From Neostapfia colusana (lineage: Eukaryota > Streptophyta > Magnoliopsida > Poales > Poaceae), in the NCBI GenBank assembly GCA_030760725.1, contig JASWHV010000005.1, positions 30,823,241 through 30,887,240 on the forward strand: a DNA stretch of 64,000 nt. The letters are read 5' to 3'. The number at the start of each line of letters is the position of its first letter. The stretch's first letter is position 1. Of the stretch, positions 48,492 through 60,075 are shown piece by piece. A model generated the notes under the pieces. It was not told the DNA's origin, made no database searches, and saw only the letters and a list, made by a program, of their open reading frames with translations. The translations under genes and the position numbers were made by a program.

Positions 48492-51400
48492 CTAGCTCAT
48501 CGCCGCGGCCTCGAAGTAGCAGAGCCGGTTCTCGGAGAGCTTGGTCTTGTACGCGGAGGTCTTGTACTCTCTCCACGTGAACTCCCTGTACCAGCGGCGA
48601 CCGCCCTCGCCAACAAGCTCGGGAAGCGGTGCCAGCCTCTCCCGCGGCGGCGGGCCACCGAAAAAGATGACCGAGACCCGCGGCCGCGCGCTGTTCACCA
48701 TCACTCGGTGCCGCACGCTCGGGAACCGCCCGTTCGTCAGGACCTGCAGGCGTGAAACAACGTACACGCGTCAGTTCCACATGCGAGGATTGGAGCACGT
48801 ATCATCAAGACCACGGTACCCCTAAATTAAGTGAAAATTCATGTAGGCCGTACCTGCAAGGCGTCGCCGACATTGACGAAGAACGAGTTCCTGTCCGCCG
48901 GCACTGACACCCAGCTGCCGTCCCGCAGCGAGATCTCCAGCCCGGACGTATCGTTGGACCGAAGCACGGAGACGATCTGCGGGTCGGTGTGCTCGCCGAA
49001 CCCGGTCAGCCGGCCGTGCCCTCCGAGCTGCTTCAGCTCCGGGCGCGGCGGGTAGTGGTTCACCCTCAGCATCGAGTCGCTCTCCTTGTCCATCACCAAC
49101 CTGGTGAACACGTCCTTCTCGTCGAGGCCTAACCCTTCCGCCATCAGCTCCAGCACCGTGCATGTCACCCTTCTCACGGCCGCGATGTACTCGTCCAGAA
49201 GCTCACTGCATATTGTAAAGAAACACATTATTGAAGCGTCAGTGGAAGATATCATTGTAATGGAAATTATCAATTTTAAGCTCGACGCGTCAGCATAACA
49301 ATTCACAGTAACAGATGCTTGCTTTGTAAAGTGACAGCAACGACTAATGCTGTTTTACTTTGAAGGAAGAAAATATCCTAGCTAGGTGTTTCGAAGAAAA
49401 ATATCCTAAGGCAGTAGATGATGAAGTCGACACAAAGGCGCCGTATGGGCATTATTGAGGGCCAGCTCGACGTAGGCCATGCATGCAACACGGGATGCAC
49501 ACGTGCTCCCAGGGAGATCACACGTGACTCAAAAATTCGAACGATACAATCAGACTAACGTAAGTCCAGCAGGTGTGCTCCAACATGGGAAAAGGCGAAA
49601 AGGTTCAATGCACGGGGGCATGGTTGCCGACCAGCTCATGCTCATCAGGGTGTTTTCTATTATTCCTTCTCCGCTTTATAAAAGAAAAACATGCTTGGTG
49701 ATTATGAAATGGAAGACGAGCAGATAACCCAGATAAGAACAGTGACTAAGCATGAGAAGATTCGTCGCGGCAGCCGCGCGCCCAGATGACACGTAGCCCT
49801 GCGCCCTGCCGGAGCAGGAGGGGTGTGAGGACCATGTGATCGATGAGCTTTTGATGCCTGGATGCTTGAGGTTCATGCATGAGATAACCGACATACGGTC
49901 GGCCGGGTCAGTCTGTTGGGAGTTATTTAGGCAGCGACCATCTGTTTAGTTTGTTCTGCCTTTCGATTTTCTGGAGTTGTTGAGCAGTTTGAGATTTATT
50001 GAATTCGAGATTTTTTTTCAGCATGACACACTGGATTTGGCAATCAGCTGGGGTTTCCCGTGGGAGTAATGAGCAGTTGCTACTAGATCACAGTATAAGG
50101 GGTTGGGCCAGAGGTGAAGGTGACCGACACAGAACTTCAGATCCCATCAACCCCTTTCAAGCAATTCACACGTGCGTTCGTGCTTTTTGTGCCTCATCTT
50201 CTTAATACCTCTAACCTTTGGTCGTGCCAGAGCCCAGAGGAAATGAAAATGTGTGGTCGGAATTCGGTGAAAATTTTGGGTGGAATCGGCAGCACGTGAT
50301 ACATATGGCCTCTTCCTGTCGTGGCTAGGGATGGCAACGGGTGCCCATTACCCGTTTACCCGCGGATATCCGACCCGATGGGTACGGATTCGGGTATAAA
50401 TTTAGATTCACGGGTACGGGTACGGGTAACGGGTAGAATCCAATGGATATTTCTTATCAGGTAAATAAATTCCATACCTATATCCGTATACCTGAACACG
50501 TTCTCTAACATATGGGTCCAATGCAACATCATATAAATACATCTAGTTCTAGGGTTTTCTCCTCTTCTTTCCAGCTTTCTGGCTCCCTGCGCAGCGACGC
50601 ATCCCGAGTACTCGCGCTGCTTTGTATTTTATTTAACATGTAATTGTTCTGTTGTCAGAAGTTTATCAATTATGCTCATTTATGTTTGTGTTATGTGTTG
50701 AACATGTTCTTTTATGTGCGTATGTTTTTGTTATGTGTTAAACATGTTTTGTTATGTATTAAAGTGTTGCAAAAATCTATATGCAATGTACCTTTTTATT
50801 AAAGGTTTTCGGGTAATCGGATATACCCGCGGATAAAAAATATCCGTGGGTAACGGATACAGTTAATCTTTTTTACCCACTGCGGGTAACGGGTACGGAT
50901 TTTATCCAGCGGCTACGTAACCAAGAGTAATATCTGCGGATTTTTTACCCGTTACCATCCCTAGTCGTGGCTTATAATAGAAGACCACAAAGAAAAAGAC
51001 GTCCCATTGTAGAATAGAACCCATGAGACAAAATAGTGTGCTAATATACTATTTTACATTTAACGTTCTACCCCATCCGTTTCAAATTATTTCACACTGG
51101 TTAATTCAAAATTAAAAGTAACTTGACACAGAAGAAGTATCTAGTTCTCCACAACTCCAAATTCCAACTTTGAAAATCAAAAGTTTTGGTATCACTACAT
51201 ATAAATTGTTATCGTTTCCTGACAGATGCTGTAACAAGCTTAATGCATTAATGTTCACATTTATAAGTGACTTGTACGCTAACTTCGTGACTCGGATATA
51301 TAAATAAAATCAAAATCAGTGCAATCATCAGTTGGAAATATTATTTTTATACATGACGAGAAGTATCAACTATAATCACTTGCAAGACGTCCCACCGAAA

Positions 51401-52056
51401 CATCAAGAATGAACCAACTATATTTGGTATGTGCTTGGAAAAAATAGAAAACTCTGCTCTAATAAGTTGGCATGAAAGTCTTAAATGTATTGTCGGGTCC
51501 ACATGCAGTGTTTGTTTGCTCTTGCACAGCGAGAAAATAGCAATGATGATGAGCAAATTACTGGCAGTTGTTATGTTGGCAAGTAACGAGTGAGAACTCA
51601 CCGGAAAGAACAGGGCGACGCGTCTGAGGACGCAGACAATGGCGCGCTGGGCAGCGCCACGGGCGCGGCACCGGCCGGGGTGACGCCGAGCAGGAGGTAC
51701 TCGACCCACCCGAGGTCACCGTTGCAGCCTATCCGCTTGCTGGCGTACCCGAACGGACCCCCGCCGCTTGCCGCCCGCGCCGCGTCCTTCTCCCGCTGCG
51801 GGAGCGCGAAGAACGCGGCGGCCGCGGCCTCCACGCGCGCCAGGAGCACCGCCGGCACGCCGTGTCCCGTCACCTTGAAGAAGCCGTGCTCCTCGCACGC
51901 CTCCGCGACGGCGCGCGCGGCCGCCGCGCGGCCGTTGGCGCCGCCCCGGGCGGCCCTTGCCAGGTCGACCACCGGAACGGCGGCCAGTGGCGGCGCCGGG
52001 CGCTGCACTGCCGGCAGTGCGATCTGCTCCAGCTCGCCCTTGGAAAGAACCACCAT
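48492..52056 (-). CDS. GA2ox: Gibberellin 2-oxidase (C19-GA2ox type), three exons
   Basis: Exons 52056-51602, 49205-48854 and 48743-48492 (455, 352 and 252 bp) join in frame into 352 residues. Introns have GT-AG ends (GTGAGT and TGCAG, GTACGG and TGCAG). The start MVVLSKGELEQ fits the conserved MVV start of GA2ox proteins. The N-terminal oxygenase domain has GFFKVTGHGVP. FGYASKRIGCNGDLGWVEYLL is the GA2ox signature. The catalytic domain has FRVNHYPP-like LRVNHYPPRP, GFGEHTDPQ (Fe ligands His224, Asp226), His281 in SVRHRV, and Arg291/Ser293 for 2-oxoglutarate. The enzyme 2-beta-hydroxylates bioactive gibberellins and inactivates them. No defect is visible. I cannot assign the paralogue number. 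Intron 1 (2396 bp) holds a hAT MITE. Confidence 0.96.
49206..50325. other. GA2ox intron 1, right of exon 2
   Basis: No ORF or repeat is supported. It contains the intron 3' splice end at 49206-49207 and otherwise unremarkable sequence up to the MITE. Confidence 0.6.
50326..50963. mobile_element. hAT-type MITE in GA2ox intron 1
   Basis: 638 bp with terminal inverted repeats TAGGGATGGCAACGGGT and the complement of ACCCGTTACCATCCCTA (16 of 17 match), flanked by the 8-bp duplication GTCGTGGC (50318-50325 and 50964-50971). The subterminal parts are rich in ACCCG / CGGGT and GGATATCC motifs in both orientations. The centre has a TATAAATA at 50533-50540 and a pyrimidine-rich TTCTCCTCTTCTTTCC, like a 5' UTR. 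There is no transposase ORF, so it is non-autonomous. Confidence 0.96.
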
Positions 52057-52218
52057 GGCGACAGGAAACGAAACGCGGTGCGCCGTATGTTTGTGAATAT
52101 CAATCAGGTAACCACAATACTGGTTAATCCACAAAACAGGGGAGATAGAGGCAGAGGAAGGCTTTGGTTGAGATGGAAAGGAGGACGTTTGACACGAGGA
52201 AGAAGAGAGTGGCCTCCG

Positions 52219-52226
52219 TTTATATA
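52219..52226 (-). promoter_or_regulatory. TATA box of GA2ox
   Basis: The minus strand reads CCTATATAAACGG, 163 bp upstream of the ATG at 52056. Its position fits a 5' UTR of about 130 bases. Confidence 0.7.
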
Positions 52227-54400
52227 GGCATTGGGGAAGAGCAAGCGAGCTGTCTAGGATACAATGCACTGTTGCGGTTTCCTTCGCATAGCTAATTTCA
52301 TGATTGTTGCGTTTTGAAGTGGCTAAAGTCAAGTGGTTAGATTCTGGGTTTTATCATTCGCAGCTGGGCCTTTCACTGTGAGAGTGAGACCGGTCCCTAT
52401 TCAGAGAGCCTGAAAGATTTAACACTAGCTCATGTCAATTGGCTAATCAATTTTTCAGGTAATCGGGGGGAGTGGAGCATTATCTCTTTACCGCCTCAAA
52501 TTCAGTACGTAGACAGTTACAGTTCCCTAGTCATCGTTTGGATCACTTTTAGTTTTTTCAAATTTTTTTAATATGGTTTCTAGGAATTGATTTCTAAAAA
52601 AACTAGATGGTGTTTTTAAAGAAACTGATCCTTCAAAAGTTCTCTCTGCACGCTGCAGATAAAAGAGCGGCTAACCAAGCAAGCACCTTCATCGAAAAAA
52701 AAAATATCACCAACGGGACCCCAGCCGAAAAGAATCAAAGCACCCACATGGCGGTGGCGAAAAAGCGCGGCGCCGCAGACGCAGCCGCGCGGGGGCCCTC
52801 GCCGCCCCCGGGCGCCGCGTGTCCCTCCCCGTCTTTCCCCACGGAGAATTATTCGGCTGCCCGTGGTCGGCCAAGTCGACCGTCCGCCCGCGCCGTGGTC
52901 CAGCCCCGCCAACCTCGCACGGGAGCTGGCGCCCATCCACAATGTTGATACCGCGTCTTGGCCACGGGGCGCGGCGAGCCCGAGCACGTCGCTGGCAAGT
53001 TGGCCGCGTGCCCGGGCCCCGCAGGTGGCTTCGGACGCCGGGGCGTGCCGCGTGCGTCGAGCGGCCGGCACTGGCGCGAAGGGGCCACCAGGCCAAGGAC
53101 GGGCGCGTCGGGCCAGCCGTGTCCGCCGCGCGTCGCGGTCGATGCCGGGTTGGCGCGCCCCCAGATTCCAGCACGGCAGTAACGGTTCCAGATCGACAGC
53201 TTGAGGCCAGTACTTTCGTGATCTGCGAGGTTCAAAACGTGACCAAAAGAGTACACTTCAAAGATTAACTGCGGCAGTTAGCTTAACTATGTTGTTTTCT
53301 CCTGTTGTAGAATCTCATTTAATTTAAAATTTCCTCAACTAAATATAGCTTGCACGACCACATTAGCTACGCAATTGTCAGGGAACCATCTTACGAACAC
53401 AAATCCTTTTTTTTCTGGAAGTATCCTTACACACACAATCTGACTCTGCAGCCGCCTATGAACTTAAGCAAACACTTAAATGTACCTGTCGCTGGTTGAT
53501 GTCTCCTGTGAAAATATACTGGCTGCTGGTAATAGTTTTTTGAGGGATCTTTTTTTTGGAAGGTCAGCTGTTGATAATAGTAGTACAACGGTTATGGTTA
53601 TGTTTATGGCCATGTGTAGCACAATTCAGGCAGCACTGTGCTACGCTAAACGAAATAGTAGTACAATTTCGTGTACAGTATTGACATCACTGTACAAATT
53701 ATCTTCGTAGGCGCGTGCACTCAATTTTTTTATTACTGTAAATACTTAGTTGCCTTGAATGTCCTGCTTGCAATCATAATTTTCTGTTTTTAGAAAGATT
53801 TGTTGCAATTGTTTGACCACTTGAATATCGTGATACAACTGGTGGTTTAGCACACTTCAGTCTTTCTAGGTGCTGGATACTTGCTTGGGTGCCTACAGTT
53901 TCCAAAGCAGTATTCATTAGGTTGATTTGGTACTTTTCTGTTTGTACGATTGGAAACTCTCGACCTTTTAAAGTAATTATATTGTATATGCGCGCTAGTT
54001 CAGACTTACTCGATGGTTTAACATGTAGTACAAGCAAGTCCTTGCGTTGTTTTGTTGGAAACTCTAAATAAATGCATAATATCAGCAACAAGTTTACTTA
54101 ATATTAACATTTTCCTGATCAGAGGGTGTAGAGAGAAGCCCAAAGGTCGGAACATAACATTCCTGCATGAGAAAGATGTTTCATTGAGATACGTTCTGTG
54201 GCGTCATATTAAGTTTCTGTTGATGAATGACATAATGGTTGCTCAGTTATCCCGATCTCAAATTCCATGTACCTATAGTTGTTGATGTACCTGTGGACGA
54301 AAAATATATTGTTTGGTACTTTAGTAAAAACTGTTCACAAAGTTTACAACAATGGTGTTTAGGTAAACTCGAAGTTTTGTTTTGAATTTATGGGCGTGGG
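52227..54400. other. Upstream of GA2ox and flank, no gene called
   Basis: 52227-52620 is AT-rich upstream sequence. 52740-53215 is a GC-rich island in which every frame on both strands is open, as expected from composition, and no domain is recognisable. 53260-54400 is AT-rich. A minus-strand ORF at 53774-54091 (105 residues) contains IYNIITLKGREFPIVQTEKY but I do not recognise the family. The left end of the following Tat-like LTR may start here. Confidence 0.5.
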
Positions 54401-54512
54401 ACGGTGGGAGTATCACCTGGCTCAAAGTTCTGATTGGAGCAGGAAACTACCACTTTCGTTGCCCTACAGACCGGGTGCCCCTGCGTGGAGGAACGAAGAC
54501 AGCTCAGGCCCC

Positions 54513-54513
<1 letters not shown>

Positions 54514-54601
<88 letters not shown>
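54514..54601. repeat. (CT)n microsatellite
   Basis: About 88 bp of uninterrupted CT. The long Ser-Leu ORFs spanning it come only from this repeat. Confidence 0.98.
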
Positions 54602-54603
<2 letters not shown>

Positions 54604-54734
54604 GCGGGCCTTGACATGGCCACGTACCCTTGGCCTCCCCGTTGAGGCAGGGTCCAGCGCTGCCACGTGTGCCCAGGCTCCAGAGTTGCCATGTGCCCTT
54701 GGCCTCGGACCTGACCTCCCCGAGGTGAGGTGTG

Positions 54735-55136
54735 GAGCTGCCACGTGTATCCGGACTCCGAACCCGTCCTCCCCGCTAAGGAGGGCTTTGGAGCCACCAC
54801 GTGCCCTTCGCCCTGGACCAAGCCTCCCGGCTGAGGTCAGGTTCGGAGCTGCCACGTGTATCTGGGCTCTAAGCCCATCCTCCCCGCTGAGGAGGGCTCC
54901 GGAGCTGCCACGTGCGCATGGTCCCGGACAAAGTCTCCCCGCTGAGGTGAGGTCTGGAGCTGCCACGTGTATCCAGGCTCTAAACCCGTCCTCCCTGCCG
55001 AGGAGGGCTTCGGAGCCGCCACGTGCCCTCAGCCCCAAACCGAGCCTCTCCGCTAAGGTGAGGTTTGGAGCTGCCACGTGTATCCGGGCTCCGAACCCGT
55101 CCTCCCCGCTGAAGAGGGATCCAGAGTCGCCATGTG
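54735..55136. repeat. 111-bp tandem repeat with paired G-boxes
   Basis: GAGCTGCCACGTGTATC recurs at 54735, 54846, 54957 and 55068, exactly 111 bp apart. A half-unit GAGCCGCCACGTGCCC lies midway. Perfect CACGTG occurs at 54742, 54798, 54853, 54909, 54964, 55020 and 55075, with a further one upstream at 54664 and CATGTG at 54690 and 55131. Confidence 0.96.
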
Positions 55137-55789
55137 TCCCACAATCTGTCGTGGGTCGTGGGTCTTAGAAGTCAAGGAGGAAGTGGCTTGTTAGGCCGCG
55201 CATTCAAGACTCATGCCTTCCCCAGAAGCATGGCGCACAACGCACGCCTCCGCCCTCCATCCATTCATCATTACGGTGACAAGACAGGGCGGCGAGGAGT
55301 GACAGTGGCACAGTGCCGCCCTATAGAGCGAGAGGATGCGGCGATAAGACTACGTCTTCATCATTACCTGCTACCCGGTCAGAGGCGCTTAGCGTGCCAG
55401 GCGGCGAGTCTTAACTCAACCGCCAACCACTCCACGCATAGCTGTAAATACCCTAGAGCATGTATAGGGTACGAACAGCCGCGGGGTCACCTGTCGGGAC
55501 CCGGGACACATTGTAACTGCCCCTGCCCTTGGACTATAAAATGACCAGGGCGGCCACCCGACAAAAGGTTCGCAACCCAACCAACTCACACACAAATACA
55601 AGCAATACAACTACACACTCCCGTGGACGTAGCCTGTTACGCTCCGACGGCTCGAACCACGTAAGTCCCCAAGTTCACCGTGTTCATCAGCCTCGATCTC
55701 CTAGCGGCGTTAGCCCCTTCAAAAAACGAACCTCCGCGGATCGCTCCAGTAGCGGTATCGGGGGAAGTGTCGCAAGAAACACTTCGACA

Positions 55790-55812
55790 TTTGGCACGCT
55801 AGGTAGGGGGAT
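55790..55812 (+). promoter_or_regulatory. Putative primer-site region of the Tat-like element
   Basis: TTTGGCACGCTAGGTAGGGG follows the presumed LTR end. It resembles the TTTGGCGCCCACCGTGGGGC region of Tat elements but with several changes, so it is degenerate or a variant. Confidence 0.5.
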
Positions 55813-56462
55813 TTCACGCTCTCTAGGCCACCGAGCATCACCACCATGGTGAACATCCATTCCCTTGGCGGCTCGTCTCGCCCCACTCACCATTGTCTCT
55901 AGGTGGGAGACAAGGAGGCCACTTCCCGCTCCAGGGCGGGTAGATCTGGCCGGGTAGACGACTAGACGGTCGGCATGCACACGGCGCCCACGGCTGCTAC
56001 CTCACGGCAGCCTTCTACCCTGACGGTGGCGACGATGCCGCCACTACTAAGCCCGGAGAGCATGCTGGCTGCAGCAAGCGCTCTTCTCCACAACCCTCCG
56101 GGTGAGGATGCTACCCCAGAGGCGGCAGAGCAGTGGTGCCATGATGTTGACCACCTTGTCTTCCCCGCCATGAACAGCCCTCCTACAGAAGGCAGTGGGC
56201 CGATCCCTCACAGGCCTAGTCGCATGCGCTGACAGTGGCCCGTGGGACAGCAGCCATGAGCACCACGACCACGGCCAGACAGGCCAAGGCCGACCTCAGG
56301 GTCGAGCTAGACTGCCGCCGCGTGAGCGAAGATGGCCGTGTCACCATCGAGTGACGCCGCGAGAGGCGTTGCAACCTCGAAGGAGAGTACGGCTCCCCAA
56401 GCACCATACCAGCAGGACGTTCCCCGCAGACCCCTGCCTCTCCAAGAGCAGGTGGGGGCTGC

Positions 56463-56992
56463 ATGGCGCTCGCTCTGCACCTTGGCATGGTGGTATGGCC
56501 ACCCAAATTCCGGCCCCACTTGCCGATGAAGTACGATGAGACTGTCAACCCCGCCGAGTTCCTGCAGATCTACTACACCTCCATCCTAGCTGCAGAAGGG
56601 AATGAGGCCGTCATGGCCAACTACTTCCCGGTGGCCCTGACCGGCACTGCCCGGTCATGGCTCATGAACCTTCCTCCAGGCTCCATCTCCTCCTGGGAAG
56701 AGTTGTGCTTGAGATTCACATCCAACTTCGGGAGTTCCTACACGCGCCCCGGCAGCGAGCTCGACCTCCACGCCATGCGCCAGCGTGAGGGAGAGTCACT
56801 ACGATCCTTCACCCAGCGGTTTTCCCAGGTCAGGAATACCACCCTCGCATCTCCAACGCCTCCGTTGTCGTCGCCTTTCGGCAGGGCGTCAGAGACAAGA
56901 AGATGCTCGAGAAGTTAGCCACGCATGACGTGCAAGACGTCTCTGAGCTCTTCAGCCTGGCGGACAAGTACGCCAGGGCGGCGGAGGGCTGA
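56463..56992 (+). pseudogene. Tat-like gag
   Basis: Retrotransposon gag domain: FRPHLPMKYDETVNPAEFLQ, NYFPVALTGTARSWLMNLPP, SWEELCLRFTSNF, and REGESLRSFTQRFSQVRN. A frameshift near 56870 is followed by VVVAFRQGVRDKKMLEKLA and SELFSLADKYARAAEG, then a stop at about 56990. Gag would package the element RNA. The upstream part (55813-56462) has only degenerate reading frames. Confidence 0.88.
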
Positions 56993-57183
56993 GACTGACA
57001 CTCACAACTTGCCTCCGCGGCGGGGAGTGCTGGTGAAGCTGCTGCTCAGGGCAGCGGCTAGAAGAAGAAGAAGAAGGTTGGAGGCAAGAACAAGCCTCTA
57101 GCCGGGGCACCCACCATCGCCGCAGCAGCAGCCGGTCAGAGGCAACGGTTAATGGTGCCCGGTGCAGAACTCTAGCCGCCACG

Positions 57184-58113
57184 GTGCCAGCGAGTGTAGT
57201 GAGATCAAGAAGCTCACAGAATGTTTCCCTGAGCTGCAGCAGCGGCCGCGCCAAGGCGTCGCACCCTTTCGCCAGCAGGAGGGCAAACAAAAGACTGAGC
57301 CTGAAGTCGAGGCTGAGCAGGAGATGGAGTATAGACTCCAAGCGGGCGTTGAAGGCCGTCCACGGCCACTCCACCTTCGACTCCAGCGCCGACAACGAGC
57401 AGCGCAAGGTGCTCCACGTGATGTATGGAGGCTCCTCTGACATCTCGTCCTGGCGAGCTGTCAAGACCCTGCGTCGAGCGATGGCAGCAGCTGCTCCAAC
57501 CCCCAGGCCGGCGCCTCACCACAAGTGGATGGAGAGGCCGGTCAGCTTCGACGCCTCCGACTGTACCAAGAACATGGCGAGCGCCGGGCAGCTGCCACTC
57601 CTCGTCACCCCGACCATCGCCAACATGAATCTCTACCACGTGCTGATTGATGGCGGGGCATCCCTCAGCGTAACCAGCCTTGCAGCTTTCAAGAAGCAGC
57701 AGATCCCAATGTCCCAGCTCATCCCCTCATGTCCGTTCTCAGGGGTAGGCCGGGACCCAATCTTCCCGTGCGGTAGCATCTCCCTCTCGGTGACATTCGG
57801 GATGCCTGAGAACTACCGCACGGAGAGCGTCGTCTTCTACGTTGCGGATGTCAGCCTCCCCTTCAACACCATCATCGGCAGGCCGGCCCTGTACCGGTTC
57901 ATGGCTGTAGCCCACTATGGCTACTTGGTCTTTAAGATGCCAACTTTGGGAGGTGTACTCAAGATCCACGGAGACCGCACTGCTGTCGTCTTAGTGCTGG
58001 AGAAGCTTCAAGCGTTGGCAGCAGTGCAGGAGGCTGCTTCTAGCCATGCAGAAGATAGCTGGCCGCCTCCAAGAACGCGCCAGCGAGGGATGACATCTGC
58101 ACCTCACGTGTAG
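57184..58113 (+). pseudogene. Tat-like protease region
   Basis: 309 open residues. HSTFDSSADNEQRKVLHVMYGG and the PVSFDASDC segment precede the retropepsin-like active site VLIDGGASLSV, where the usual DSGAS-type motif reads DGGAS. FNTIIGRPALYRFMAV follows, as in Tat protease. The following part continues into a linker with one stop at 58111. It lies between gag and RT, as expected. Confidence 0.85.
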
Positions 58114-59395
58114 CCCTCAGACGGTGAAGACGTCCCCGTCAAGGTCTTCGAAGTTGGCTTCGACGTCACCCAGACCACCCGCATCGTCAGGGGCCTGGGT
58201 GACAAATAGGAAGACGCGCTCGACACCTTCCTCCGGGCTAACATCGACGTGTTTGCATGGCAACCGTCAGAGATGACTGGGATCCCCAGGGAGGTGATTG
58301 AGCACCATTTGAAGATATACCCCGACGCCAGGCCAGTCCAATAGAAGCCTCTGAAGCAGTCCATCGAGCGACAAGACTTCATCCATGAAGAAATCAAGAA
58401 GTTGCTTGATGCCGGCTTCATGCGAGAGGTCCACCATCCACGATGGCTGGCCAAACCTGTTGTCGTCCCCAAGGCTGGCGGGAAGCTTCACATGTGCGTC
58501 GACTACACCACCCTCAATAAGGCATGTCCAAAGGATCCATTTCCTCTTCCGCGTATAGATGAAATAGTGAATTCTACATCCGGTTGTGATCTACTGTGTT
58601 TCCTAGATGCTTACTCAAGTTTTCACCAAATACCTATGTCTAGAGAAGATGAAGAGTATACTGCCTTCATAATAGTAGATGGTATATATTGTTATGTATC
58701 CATGCCTTATGGTCACAAGAATGCTCTTCTCACCTTTGTACATGCAATGCATAAAACATTTGAGAATCTCATTCGTTATCTAGTAGAGGTGTATGTCGAT
58801 GAAATCGTAGTAAAGGTTAAGTCGCAAGCATCTTTGCTCGACAACCTAGCCCTAGTTTTCAGCAGGTTGCATTTGACACGCACAAAGTTGAACCCGGACA
58901 AATGTGTCTTTGGGGTCTCTGTCTCGAAGCTACCCGGTTTCTTGGTCTCACACCGAGGGATCTAAGCTAACCCAGAGAAGATTAAGGCAATAGAATTGAT
59001 GCATCCACCTGCCCAAATCAAGAACGTGCAGAAGCTTACCGGATGCTTGACTGCACTCAGACGGTTTATCTCTAGATTGGCTGAGCTGGCTCTTCCGTTT
59101 TTCAAGCTTCTGCGCAAGTTTGGTCCATTCGTCTAGATCGAGGAGGCAGATGAGGCGTCCAGGAGCTAAAGAAGTTCCTCGCGACGTTGTCGATCATGGT
59201 GGCCCCAGAACAAGGCGGGCCTCTACTCTTATACATCACTGCAACAACGGAGGTCCTGAGAATGGTCCTGGTCGCGGAGCGACCAGAACTTCATCAACTT
59301 GAGGTCCAGACGAGGATCCTGCTGCCGATGGTCCAGAGTCCCAGGACTCAAACTCCGTAGGAGACCCAAGGGACAGGGAGATAATTGTAACACAC
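58114..59395 (+). pseudogene. Tat-like reverse transcriptase, 3' truncated
   Basis: From about 58135 the frame reads VFEVGFDVTQTTRIVRGLG with stops at 58207 and 58342. The longest open piece (58402-58965) has WLAKPVVVPKAGGKLHMCVD, LNKACPKDPFPLPRIDEIV (a Tat-lineage signature), CFLDAYSSFHQIPM and MPYGHKNALLTF. The catalytic YVDD reads YVDE, which would disable it. A connection-like part (KLTGCLTALRRFISRLAEL) and TLSIMVAPEQGGPLLLYITA follow. The element is cut at 59395 by the next Gypsy, so RNase H and integrase are missing. Confidence 0.9.
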
Positions 59396-59453
59396 TCAAT
59401 TTCATTACCATGCATTGCATACATTTTTCATTTAGAGAAGCATTTTAAAAGAA

Positions 59454-59605
59454 GTAGAAATGGAGAAAGAACCCTAGAAATGGAGAAAGAACCATAGAAA
59501 TAGAGAAAGAACCATAGAAATGGAGAAGAGAATATAGAAATAGAGAAAGGGACATAGAAATGGAGAGGGGAATATAGAAACAGAAAAAGGGACATAGAAA
59601 TGGAA
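59454..59605. repeat. About 20-bp tandem repeat, GAAATGGAGAAAGA type
   Basis: Seven or so imperfect units of TAGAAATGGAGAAAGAACCA with substitutions. It lies inside the LTR-like region. Confidence 0.9.
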
Positions 59606-59839
59606 ATAAGATAGCTGAAATGAGCCATTCCCAAATTTCCTCAAATTTTCCCCAAGTTCCCCAAATTCCCCCCTTCCCAAAAATTCCCAAATTCTTCCCA
59701 GTTTTTCCCGATTTTCCCCAAATTCCCCAAAAATTCCCCTAGGGGGAATTTCCCCCACATTTGGGGGGGAATTTTCCCCCAACTTGGCCGCACCAATTAA
59801 GGGGGAGACCCCTTGGCCGCAGCCCTTGAGGGGGGAAAC

Positions 59840-60075
59840 CCTATCCCCCACCTTTAGAACTCTTTGGTTAAGCCCCCACCTCTAGGATTCTTTGGTGAGG
59901 TCCCCCACCTCTAGGACTCTTTGGTTAAATCCCCCACCTCTAGGACTCTTTGTGCCCCACCCCTAGGACTCTTTGGTTGAGTCCCCTACCTTTAGGACTC
60001 TTTGTTTCCACCCCTAGTACTCTTTGATTGAGTGCCATACTTCTAGGACTCTTTGTTTCGACCCCTAGGACTCTT
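59840..60075. repeat. Repeated CCCACCTCTAGGACTCTTTGG units
   Basis: At least eight imperfect units, spaced about 22-33 bp, immediately upstream of the TATA box of the LTR. It looks like a variable-number repeat in the upstream promoter region. Confidence 0.85.

Larger units (their letters stand above)
54400..55789 (+). repeat. 5' LTR of a Tat-like Gypsy (left border uncertain)
   Basis: The right border is placed at 55789 (ACTTCGACA, then TTTGGCACGCTAGGTAGG), by analogy with the Tat/RIRE2 primer-site region TTTGGCGCCC. A TATA box lies in GGACTATAAAATGACC (55534-55541). It contains a CT tract and the 111-bp repeat. The left end was not identified: 54400 is only a working border. Confidence 0.55.

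Noticed and set aside
52616..53268. GC-rich ORFs upstream of GA2ox as a possible second host gene
   Set aside because: All six frames are open, translations are Arg/Ala/Pro-rich, and there is no recognisable motif, start context or splice pattern.
53774..54091. 105-residue minus-strand ORF as a gene fragment
   Set aside because: It looks less biased than the neighbours, but I could not match it to any family and it has no neighbouring exons. It is mentioned only as an unknown.
54434..55168. A 244-codon plus-strand ORF and a 229-codon minus-strand ORF across the CT tract and 111-bp repeat
   Set aside because: They are open only because a dinucleotide repeat and a 111-bp (multiple of three) repeat avoid stops. 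The translations are Ser-Leu or Arg-Glu runs followed by repeated Pro/Ser/Arg units on both strands.
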